Shown here: one piece after another, positions 55,517 through 63,068 of the stretch
Numbering within the stretch: the stretch's first letter is position 1
Layout: every line of letters starts with the position of its first letter
Source: UBA7455 sp026713185
Lineage (GTDB): Bacteria; Pseudomonadota; Gammaproteobacteria; Pseudomonadales; Azotimanducaceae
Direction of reading: 5' to 3'
Length of the DNA stretch: 64,000 nucleotides
NCBI GenBank assembly: GCA_963665785.1
Contig: OY762456.1
Span: forward strand, 2,666,001-2,730,000
The notes under the pieces: model-generated
Databases searched by the model: none
The model's input: the letters and a program-made list of their open reading frames with translations, nothing else
What the model was told of the DNA's origin: nothing
Translations under genes and position numbers: made by a program

Positions 55517-56842
55517 ATGGAAAAACGTATCCGGATAAAAGAACGTGACGCAATCATTCAATCACTGAAATCAGGCGTGACTCCCAAGATTGGGATTCAG
55601 CATATTCAGGTAGGTAGAAGCAATGAAGTTAAAGCGTTGTATAAGGACATTGAAAGAATCTCTGAAGGTGGCGCAGCATTTAGGCTTATCATCGGTGATT
55701 ATGGCTCAGGGAAAACATTTTTTCTTAGCGTGGTACGTTCCATTGCTCTTGAAAAGAAATTGGTTACGGTCAATGCGGATCTCTCACCGGACCGGCGTGT
55801 ACAAGCTTCTTCGGGTCAGGCACGAAATCTATATTCCGAACTAATGAGGAATCTGGCAACCCGTAATAAGCCGGATGGTAATGCATTAGCTAGTGTTGTA
55901 GAACGGTTTGTAACTCAGGCTCGTAAAGAAGCAGCTGAAAAGAACAGCGAAGTTTCAGCAGTAATACATCAAAAGTTAGCGTCCTTGTCAGAACTGGTTG
56001 GCGGGTATGATTTTGCAAAAGTCATTGATGCTTACTGGAGCGGTCATGAACAGGATAATGAAGAACTAAAATCAAATGCTATTCGTTGGCTACGTGCTGA
56101 ATACACTACAAAGACCGATGCCCGAAGGGATCTTGATGTCAGAACGATTATTTCCGACAACTCGTTTTATGATGCGTTAAAACTTATGAGTCTATTTGTA
56201 CGACAGGCAGGCTATGAAGGTTTACTCGTTAATCTGGATGAGATGGTCAATCTTTATAAATTGAGTAGCACGCAAGCGCGCACATCTAACTATGAGCAGA
56301 TTCTACGAATTTTAAATGACTGCCTTCAGGGGTCGGCAGAATATCTCGGATTTTTACTGGGTGGAACACCGGAGTTTTTACTAGATCCCCGCAGAGGATT
56401 ATATAGTTACGAAGCACTGCAATCCCGTTTAGCTGAAAACAGCTTTGCACAGCGAGCAGGTGTGATTGATTACTCCTCCCCAGCACTTCACCTAGCGAGT
56501 TTAACACCAGAAGAACTCTACATTCTCTTGAAGAACTTGCGCCATGTATTTGCCGAAGGCAACACGTCTAAATATCTTGTTCCAGATGATGCCCTAAGAT
56601 CATTTTTACACCATTGCAGCCAGACTATCGGGGATGCCTATTTCCGTACACCGAGAAATACCATCAAGGCGTTTTTAGATATGCTGGCTGTACTAGACCA
56701 AAACCCTTCTATGCAATGGTCACAGTTAGTTCAATCTATTTCGATTGAAGAAGATCGACCAAGTGATACAGATGAAATTATGGTGGATGAAGAGACTGGC
56801 AAAATTATGAATTCTGACGGATTAGCTGATTTCAAATTGTGA
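55517..56842 (+). CDS. BrxD-like P-loop ATPase (DUF2791)
   Basis: 441 residues. Walker A GDYGSGKT (60-67), Walker B-like LLVNLDEMVNLYKL (about 236-249), and IRDxxx-type C-terminal helices. The arrangement RVGRSNEVKALYKDIERISEGGAAFRLIIGDYGSGKT is typical of the ATPase found in type 2 BREX as BrxD and in TerB-helicase operons. It probably forms a complex with the neighbouring helicase on DNA. The stop overlaps the helicase GTG by 4 bp. Confidence 0.82.
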   Translation: MEKRIRIKERDAIIQSLKSGVTPKIGIQHIQVGRSNEVKALYKDIERISEGGAAFRLIIGDYGSGKTFFLSVVRSIALEKKLVTVNADLSPDRRVQASSGQARNLYSELMRNLATRNKPDGNALASVVERFVTQARKEAAEKNSEVSAVIHQKLASLSELVGGYDFAKVIDAYWSGHEQDNEELKSNAIRWLRAEYTTKTDARRDLDVRTIISDNSFYDALKLMSLFVRQAGYEGLLVNLDEMVNLYKLSSTQARTSNYEQILRILNDCLQGSAEYLGFLLGGTPEFLLDPRRGLYSYEALQSRLAENSFAQRAGVIDYSSPALHLASLTPEELYILLKNLRHVFAEGNTSKYLVPDDALRSFLHHCSQTIGDAYFRTPRNTIKAFLDMLAVLDQNPSMQWSQLVQSISIEEDRPSDTDEIMVDEETGKIMNSDGLADFKL

Positions 56843-59043
56843 TAGAGGAATATCAGCGCCTTGATAAGCGTGTACAAAAATGGTTGTTTAATCAGGGGTG
56901 GCCTGATTTAAGAGAAGTACAAAAACGGGCAATTGCACCTATTCTAGCTGGTGACAGAGATGTGCTGATTAGTGCATCAACGGCGGCAGGCAAAACAGAA
57001 GCATTTTTTCTACCAGCATGTAGTGTAATAGCCGAAGAGGAAAACGGCTTTGGAATTCTGTATATCAGTCCTTTAAAGGCACTGATTAACGATCAGTACC
57101 GCAGGCTTGAAAGTTTAAGTGAAATGTTGGATATGCAGGTTACACCGTGGCACGGTGATAGCCTTCAATCCAAAAAGAAGAAAGCCAGAAACAATCCCTC
57201 CGGCATTCTCCTTATTACCCCTGAATCCTTGGAATCCCTCTTAGTCAGGGAGCTGGGATGGGTAAAGCAATCCTTCACCTCACTCAAATATATCGTCATT
57301 GATGAATTTCATGCGTTTATCGGAACAGAACGAGGTCAGCAATTACTTTCTCTACTTACTCGTCTTGAACATATTACTGGTCGAATCTCCAATCCTATTC
57401 CACGAGTTGCGCTAAGTGCGACTCTCGGAGAGCTTGAAAAAGTTCCTCTTTCTCTCAGGCCGAATAATAGTCTGCCTTGTGAAACCATTACCAGCAGTCA
57501 GCACCAAAGCACTATTAAGGTTCAGGTGAAGGGATATTTAGAACCGATAGATATCATGGCAGATGAAACACGCACCTCCGCAGAACAACAGATTTGTCAA
57601 GAAATTTTTAAACTCTGTAGAGGCGACTCGCATCTGGTTTTTGCGAATAGCCGCAGCCGGACAGAAAGTATTGCTGCAAGGTTAAGTGATCTATGCGAAC
57701 AGCAAGTCGTACCAAATGAATTTTTCCCACATCATGGTTCTTTAGCCAAAGAACTACGAGAAGATTTAGAAGCTAGATTGCAAAAAGAAACCCTACCTAC
57801 TACTGCCATTTGTACCATGACCTTAGAGTTAGGCATCGACATCGGCAAGGTGAGTTCTGTTATTCAGGTTACTGCTCCACACTCGGTATCAAGTTTACGA
57901 CAGCGCTTAGGTCGATCCGGCAGAAGAAATTCACCATCTGTTTTACGAATGTTCATCGCTGAAAATGAACTTAGTGATAAATCTAATATTGTCGATGTAC
58001 TTAGATTAGAGCTGGTTCAGTCATTAGCAATAATACGGTTACTTATCGTAGAGAATTGGTTTGAACCGGCAGATATAAAGCAAATGCACCTCTCAACATT
58101 TTTACACCAAATTCTCGCAGTGATAGCGCAATGGGGAAGCGTCAGAGCAGACCAGTTGTACTCTTTATTATGTGAGCAAGGATCATTCAAAGAAATATCA
58201 ATTAAGCACTTCAAGCAACTGTTGTCCCATATGGGAACAGTTCAGCTGATACAGCAGCTCAATAGTGGTGAATTAGTCTTAGGAAGTGAAGGCGAACGTA
58301 TTACAAATTCCTATACCTTCTATGCTGTCTTTAAAACACCTGAGGAATTCCGCATTGTTGCCGGAAGCAAAACACTCGGAGCACTACCCGTTGATTCGCT
58401 AATTCTTAAAGATCAGCACATTATATTTGGTGGCCGTAGGTGGAAGGTCACGGATATTGATGATGAAAAGAAAGTAATCTACGTGACTTCTACAAAAGGT
58501 GGTAAACCTCCAAATTTTAATGGTAGCGGCATGTCGATTCATGACAGAGTTCGTCAGGAGATGTTAAAAATTTATCGCACTGGTGACTATAGAATTAAGA
58601 TTGGCAATCAGAAAATAGATTTTGTGGATAAACTCGGAAGGCAGTTATTTCAAGAAGGAGCGCACCTTTTTAAAGAAGCCAACCTTGAAGATCAACCCGT
58701 CTATCAAAGTGGCAAGCACTGTTATATTTTTTCATGGATGGGCGATAAAGTAGTTAACACCCTTACAGTTTTACTCATTCGAAACGGCTTTGTATGCAGT
58801 AATTATGCTGGTGTTATTGAAGTACAAAATTCTAATGCGGATGATATAAAGAATTGCTTAATAGAGATAGCAAATGATGTGTTAGCGGATGAAACCGAAC
58901 TGGCTAAAACGCTTTCTATTCAGCAAAAAATTATTGAAAAGTATGATGAGTATTTACCTGAAGAGTTGCTAACCGTAGGGTATGGGAGAAAAGCTTTTAA
59001 TTCTAGGGCTACAAAACAGTGGATATTAGGCAGCCTTGTTTGA
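56839..59043 (+). CDS. Lhr/BrxHI-like DEAD/DEAH helicase
   Basis: 734-residue SF2 helicase. Motif I SASTAAGKTEAFFLP (45-59), Ia ISPLKALINDQ, motif II VIDEFHAF (about 154-161, DEFH as in Lhr-like proteins), motif III LSATLG, motif V ELGIDIGKV and motif VI QRLGRSGRR. C-terminal half matches the Lhr-core/BrxHI type rather than RecQ. GTG start overlapping the BrxD-like gene. No MTase or nuclease is in this operon, which differs from full BREX. Confidence 0.86.
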   Translation: MIEEYQRLDKRVQKWLFNQGWPDLREVQKRAIAPILAGDRDVLISASTAAGKTEAFFLPACSVIAEEENGFGILYISPLKALINDQYRRLESLSEMLDMQVTPWHGDSLQSKKKKARNNPSGILLITPESLESLLVRELGWVKQSFTSLKYIVIDEFHAFIGTERGQQLLSLLTRLEHITGRISNPIPRVALSATLGELEKVPLSLRPNNSLPCETITSSQHQSTIKVQVKGYLEPIDIMADETRTSAEQQICQEIFKLCRGDSHLVFANSRSRTESIAARLSDLCEQQVVPNEFFPHHGSLAKELREDLEARLQKETLPTTAICTMTLELGIDIGKVSSVIQVTAPHSVSSLRQRLGRSGRRNSPSVLRMFIAENELSDKSNIVDVLRLELVQSLAIIRLLIVENWFEPADIKQMHLSTFLHQILAVIAQWGSVRADQLYSLLCEQGSFKEISIKHFKQLLSHMGTVQLIQQLNSGELVLGSEGERITNSYTFYAVFKTPEEFRIVAGSKTLGALPVDSLILKDQHIIFGGRRWKVTDIDDEKKVIYVTSTKGGKPPNFNGSGMSIHDRVRQEMLKIYRTGDYRIKIGNQKIDFVDKLGRQLFQEGAHLFKEANLEDQPVYQSGKHCYIFSWMGDKVVNTLTVLLIRNGFVCSNYAGVIEVQNSNADDIKNCLIEIANDVLADETELAKTLSIQQKIIEKYDEYLPEELLTVGYGRKAFNSRATKQWILGSLV

Positions 59044-59144
59044 TCTGTCGATCCAAATGTGCCACCAACGACTTAAAACTGTCATAAATTCAGCGGTTTG
59101 AAATTGTATCTTCTTCTGTGATTTTTCTAAAAAAACTTCCTCTC

Positions 59145-59307
59145 TGCATATTCCGGTGCAATCTGAACACTGATTCCTGACGAACGTGAACACTTATTCC
59201 GGCGGAACGTGAACACTCATTCCGGTCTGATGATGAACGTTTTGCGGCTTTAGCCGGAATCACCGTTCAACATCCGGAATCGGTGTTCAACTTCGCCGGA
59301 ATACGCA
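59145..59307 (-). mobile_element. Miniature IS21 derivative (both ends, no genes)
   Basis: 163 bp running from TGCATATTCCGG to CCGGAATACGCA. Its complement equals the outer left end of the IS21 at 45888 joined directly to that element's right end (48345-48491), over about 160 bp with almost no change. It is a deletion product that keeps both sets of terminal repeats, so it could be mobilised by an active IstAB. Confidence 0.8.
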
Positions 59308-59399
59308 CTCTCTAAACTTTTCTTCCTGTCTTCTTTCACCCCGGATCGCCAGCATTAAACTTCCCGATCACTACTGCTTGCTAACCGTAAGAGGTCAAC

Positions 59400-59506
59400 T
59401 GCGTATTCCACTCAAAGTCTGTCACTGATTCCACGGGAGGCCTGCCACCCACACCCATTCCACACGAAAGCTGCCACTGTTTCCATGGCAAGCCTGCCAC
59501 CCCGGA
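59400..59506 (+). mobile_element. Relic of a second IS21-type end
   Basis: TGCGTATTCCACTCAAAGTC starts a stretch with repeated GCCTGCCACC and CACTGATTCCA-type motifs, related to 24213-24260. Between 59044 and 59640 there is no gene, only this relic, the miniature IS21 and the 26-bp repeat. Confidence 0.55.
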
Positions 59507-59524
59507 AGCGAGTCTGAAGGCAAG

Positions 59525-59550
59525 ACCGGCAAAGATAATTGACGCCAGAC
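59525..59550 (+). repeat. 26-bp dispersed repeat, copy 3
   Basis: ACCGGCAAAGATAATTGACG followed by CCAGAC, just upstream of an IS66-type tnpA remnant; this suggests that the repeat is an IS66-family end. Confidence 0.7.
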
Positions 59551-59685
59551 ACCACCTGACGAGCTATTGTCAAATATGGTGTCTGGCAAGTTGATCAGTA
59601 AGCGATCAATCTAGACCGTTATATCCTCCGCCGTTGATCTGTGGTCCCCTGTTCTTCTTTATTGGGCAGATTAACAGGAGAGCCC

Positions 59686-59918
59686 ATGAGTTTAACAGGC
59701 AGTCGAACGCTGATTCGTCGTTCCGCAGAGCAATGGCGGGAGATTCAACAACGTTTCGAGCATAGCGGACAGACCCAGGTAGCGTTCTGCGCCGCCGAGG
59801 GACTGGCCTTGTGCACCTTCACCCTGGCGGCGCAAGCTTGGCAGTTCCCAGGAAATGATAACTAACAACGACGCGGCCATGTTCGTGGCGTTGCCGGACA
59901 GTGACATTCCAGTTTGAA
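59686..59918 (+). pseudogene. tnpA: IS66-family TnpA remnant
   Basis: From ATG 59686: TLIRRSAEQWREIQQRFEHSG followed by QTQVAFCAAEGLALCTFTLA, the typical opening of the small IS66 accessory protein. The frame then ends early (WQFPGNDN), while AMFVALPDSDIPV, a TnpA-like end, continues in another frame. Hence a frameshifted fragment; tnpB and tnpC are absent. Confidence 0.7.
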
Positions 59919-60014
59919 CAGGAAAGTGCTTAACTTGGTGTCCAGTAAATCGGGGGATCTTCAGATTCACTGATATCCTCGCTGCAATCTCATGTGGTGA
60001 AGTTGATTGATTTG

Positions 60015-60419
60015 TTAGGTATGGGCGCACACGAAACTTACAATTAGAACAGCCTGAATACACAAAATAAACAAACAAATATTCTCACTCCACTGCAAAT
60101 GCTTATGACGTGAAAGCGACTGCTTAATATCTTTTTCTTTCTTATCTTCAGGTATGTCACAAATATCTTCTGATAAAACCTGACCAATTCTAAAATACGT
60201 TCGTTTAACCACAACGTAGTTATGTGTGAGTAAAGCTACTGAAACTAGTGCCATACTCAAAATCGCACAGTTGAAAAGTGTCGTTTCAACTGAAGGCAGC
60301 AGGACAGAGGTGGCTAGTATGATGCCATTGATTGTTAGTAATGCATTCCATAGGCCGTAACTCGCTTGAAGGTAACGATCCATAACTTGCTGTCTTCTTG
60401 CTTCGAAATTCTCCGACAT
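60015..60419 (-). CDS. Small three-helix membrane protein
   Basis: 134 residues, no family named with certainty. Hydrophobic segments at about 23-43 (LWNALLTINGIILATSVLLP), 47-68 (LFNCAILSMALVSVALLTHNYV) and 112-131 (ICLFILCIQAVLIVSFVC), with a charged cytoplasmic loop (DIPEDKKEKDIKQSLSRHKH). Short membrane effectors of this shape occur in defense islands, but nothing specific is visible. Stands alone between mobile relics. Confidence 0.6.
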   Translation of the reverse strand: MSENFEARRQQVMDRYLQASYGLWNALLTINGIILATSVLLPSVETTLFNCAILSMALVSVALLTHNYVVVKRTYFRIGQVLSEDICDIPEDKKEKDIKQSLSRHKHLQWSENICLFILCIQAVLIVSFVCAHT

Positions 60420-60524
60420 TGTATTGCCTAAAAGGTTTCACCCCGCAAACGGTACGCTGTCGCGGAGCTAACATGATTGAGGTAAACGGCAGGTGCGTGG
60501 TCAAGATGCCGCGTCTGTCTCTGG

Positions 60525-60635
60525 TGGGTATACCAGCCAAAACAAACATTCATTCTGGAAAAAGATAAACACTCGTTTCTCTGATGCATATCTTGTCGTG
60601 CTTTCCAACTCATGTGTTCATTTTAAGTCAAGTCT
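60525..60635 (-). repeat. MITE-like element, copy 3 (inverted)
   Basis: The complement matches copy 4 (61956-62067) closely: CTTGACTTAAAATGAACACA, core ATGCATCAGAGAAACGAG, and GGTATACCCA at the end. Opposite orientation to copy 4. Confidence 0.85.
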
Positions 60636-60698
60636 GCCCATCAATTTTGTAGATATCTTCTACAGAATCCCTTATATCACCTTTCCAGGATCAATTGA

Positions 60699-61736
60699 TT
60701 AATTACGGATCGACACATCGCCGCCACTCGATTCTGTCACTTCAATTGGCGTTGCTCCGCCCCGCACCAGGATGTCACCTGCAGAGCTGGCATGGGCTTC
60801 TACGGTTTCAGTCAACATAGCGATGATATCAGCACCGCTGGTAGCCCGCAGATTGCCTTTCTGACATTTGAGGTCACTCGCCTTCACATTGGAACCACTG
60901 GTCGCTTTGATGTCCAATTCATTGCAGGTTCCGGACAGGGTCACATCACCACTGCTAGTCACGGCTATAGACACATCTCCGCCAGAGGCTTTTGCGCGGA
61001 TTGTACTGGCTGAGGTGCCCCTCAAATCAAGTTGCCGGGAGATGAGTTTGTCCGCCTTCACATCGCCACTGCTGGTAGCTTTGATGTTCAATTCCTCAGA
61101 GGTTCCCGATACCACTACATCGGCGCTACTGCTCGATTTGATGTTTAAAATATCGTAAGTCCCTGACAGAACCACATCGCCACTACTGGTCGCACCTACG
61201 GACACATCTCCGCCAGCGACTTCAGCGTTGATGTCACCGGAAGAGGTAGCTTTGACGGCAAGGTCACGGGTTTTGATCCCTTTTGCTGTTATGCTACTGC
61301 TGGTAGACGCGACAATCTGGATAATACTGGGGGCGGTAACGCGCACTGTATAGGCTGGGACACGTTCGCCATTTATTGTGATCACGCGATCCCCGTTGTC
61401 GCGCTTAGTCGATATTTTTTTGTTACCTGACTCTATGTCGAAGAATTGCCGCCAAGTTGATGTGATCTTATCTTCCCATTGCTCTTCGGGGCGCGTGGCA
61501 ATGAGCACGCCATCCTCTACCCGCAGCTCCAGGCCGTTGAAATCACTGCTCTTGGTAATAGCCACCACACTAAAGGCATCTCCCTGTGTGAGTTCGACAT
61601 CAACAGCAAAACTGGCATTTACACCAGTAAATCCGCTGAGATCGTACGTCTTACTCTGTTCAGCGTGACACGTGAGACTGCCAACAAGTGCCATCATCAT
61701 CAATACGGTACGATATCGTCGAAGCACCATTATCAT
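60699..61736 (-). CDS. Head-GIN (DUF2807) secreted protein
   Basis: 345 residues. A signal peptide (MALVGSLTCHA, cleavage about residue 25) and a long repetitive beta-helix-like domain built of units such as IKATSSGDVKAD, VAVTSSGDVTLSG and VGATSSGDVVLSG. The opening YDLSGFTGVNASFAVDVELTQGDAFSV is the DUF2807 signature, a family often labelled putative auto-transporter adhesin. Likely periplasmic or surface-exposed. GC-richer than the neighbouring island genes and flanked by two inverted MITE copies. Confidence 0.85.
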   Translation of the reverse strand: MIMVLRRYRTVLMMMALVGSLTCHAEQSKTYDLSGFTGVNASFAVDVELTQGDAFSVVAITKSSDFNGLELRVEDGVLIATRPEEQWEDKITSTWRQFFDIESGNKKISTKRDNGDRVITINGERVPAYTVRVTAPSIIQIVASTSSSITAKGIKTRDLAVKATSSGDINAEVAGGDVSVGATSSGDVVLSGTYDILNIKSSSSADVVVSGTSEELNIKATSSGDVKADKLISRQLDLRGTSASTIRAKASGGDVSIAVTSSGDVTLSGTCNELDIKATSGSNVKASDLKCQKGNLRATSGADIIAMLTETVEAHASSAGDILVRGGATPIEVTESSGGDVSIRN

Positions 61737-61802
61737 CCTCCTTACTTTTTACCCTGAACTCCACCATCACATCTTCGTCCATAACTACACCCAGCCCGGC
61801 AT

Positions 61803-61950
61803 TATCTGTTAGATGTTGTCAACGGACAATAATTTTGACCCCCCTGGTTGCCTGATTTTTTTCTTAATCGATAACTTTCTCCTCCTGACATGAATATTTT
61901 TGAGTGATGGATGATTCTGTCAACAATGGGTACGGCATTGCGTAAGAAAA
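61803..61950 (-). pseudogene. istB: istB C-terminal remnant, second IS21 type
   Basis: FLRNAVPIVDRIIHHSKIFM followed by SGGESYRLRKK is the usual ending of the IstB type with a GESYRL tail. Downstream lies an IS end (GGGGGGTCAAAATTATTGTC on the minus strand), similar to the relic at 19593. Cut at its 5' side by MITE copy 4. Confidence 0.7.
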
Positions 61951-61955
61951 TGAAC

Positions 61956-62067
61956 AGACTTGACTTAAAATGAATACATGAGTTGGAAAGCACGACATTA
62001 AATGCATCAGAGAAACGAGCGTTCATTTATTACCAGAATGAATGTTCATTTTGATCGGTATACCCAC
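61956..62067 (+). repeat. MITE-like element, copy 4
   Basis: Shares AGAGAAACGAGCGTTCATTT and the right end TGTTCATTTTGATCGGTATA followed by CCCAC with copies 1 and 2. The left end is the AGACTTGACTTAAAATGAA form shared with copy 3 rather than the GGTATACC form. Confidence 0.85.
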
Positions 62068-62217
62068 AATAAAGAAAAACAGGGAACCACAGATCAACGG
62101 CGGAGGATATGAACTAAGGAAAGAATGAATCGAAAACAAATCAGCTCAACTTGGCCAGCCAGGTCTATGGGTAAAGTGCAGGTCTAGCACACTATCCTCC
62201 CGCCAATTGGGAAATAA

Positions 62218-63066
62218 TTATATCGCCAGATCAAATGGTAAGTCACTAATGTCGCGTAAGCGTCTACCAGCAATGAGGGTATTTAATATATCAGATTCAG
62301 ATTCAAAATTTGCTGCGGCTGCTACCAATTCACGCAAAGCAAAATGATAAATGCAATCTAAGTCGCCTGTACCATAAGCAAGGGAGGCAATTCGACTCGG
62401 TAAAGGTTCTCCGACAACCACAACGATATGTGGTGTCTTGCCTTTGCGGTTTCGTATAAGGTTCAAAGCTTCAGTGCGTGCATTTTGCGCGCGGTCGCTA
62501 CGGATTGTCCATTTGCATGAAACGCTGGCATGTAAAATATCCACTTGAGAATTAGTGTAACGCAATGGCGTATGAGTAGATGTATTATCATCTTCCTCTG
62601 GATCCAATAAAAGATCGTTTGGGTTGTGGTTGATATCGTCGTCTTCAATTGGTTTACGGCTAACAACAATGTCGGGCTTAACAATATAATCCGTAAAGAG
62701 AGTCCGCAGTTCATTGTGTTGATTGATTAATTGTGATAAATCAGACAAATGTTGGTATTGCTCGAAATCACCAATCCTATCGCCAATTGTGAATTCCCAA
62801 TTTCCCGGCCGCAGGTGGTTTAGTCTACGAAAAGATTCGGCTAGAAAATTCTTGGTCAGTTCCTCGAACCGCCTGCCCGCTGTCTGTCCATGCAGCTCAT
62901 CGTCTCCTAAATCAATCCCTATGTTCTCGATAATTCCCCGGGCAATTCGGATGCTTGACTCGCTCCCACTATCTGCATTGTTGGGCCGTCCGTCAACGTT
63001 TTGCCGCAACAACTGTGTGCAAATCTGGTGATGATATTCGCGTCTTAGTACTTCTATTTGGCCCAC
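62218..63066 (-). CDS. NgoMIV-family type II restriction endonuclease
   Basis: 282 residues. The run SVSCKWTIRSDRAQNARTEA (about 181-200) and LNLIRNRKGKTPHIVVV, then PSRIASLAYGTGDLDCIYHF are highly characteristic of NgoMIV and relatives. The catalytic set is in place: Glu 68, Asp 132 (KPDIVV), Ser-Cys-Lys 183-185 and Glu 199, with the same SCK-to-Glu spacing as NgoMIV. That enzyme cleaves GCCGGC; the same target is likely but not provable here. One base or so after the MTase stop, so an operon. Confidence 0.9.
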   Translation of the reverse strand: MGQIEVLRREYHHQICTQLLRQNVDGRPNNADSGSESSIRIARGIIENIGIDLGDDELHGQTAGRRFEELTKNFLAESFRRLNHLRPGNWEFTIGDRIGDFEQYQHLSDLSQLINQHNELRTLFTDYIVKPDIVVSRKPIEDDDINHNPNDLLLDPEEDDNTSTHTPLRYTNSQVDILHASVSCKWTIRSDRAQNARTEALNLIRNRKGKTPHIVVVVGEPLPSRIASLAYGTGDLDCIYHFALRELVAAAANFESESDILNTLIAGRRLRDISDLPFDLAI

Positions 63067-63068
63067 AA

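Noticed and set aside
53236..59043. Complete BREX system
   Set aside because: Only BrxD-like and BrxHI-like proteins are present; no PglX, PglZ, BrxC/PglY or PglW homologue is visible.
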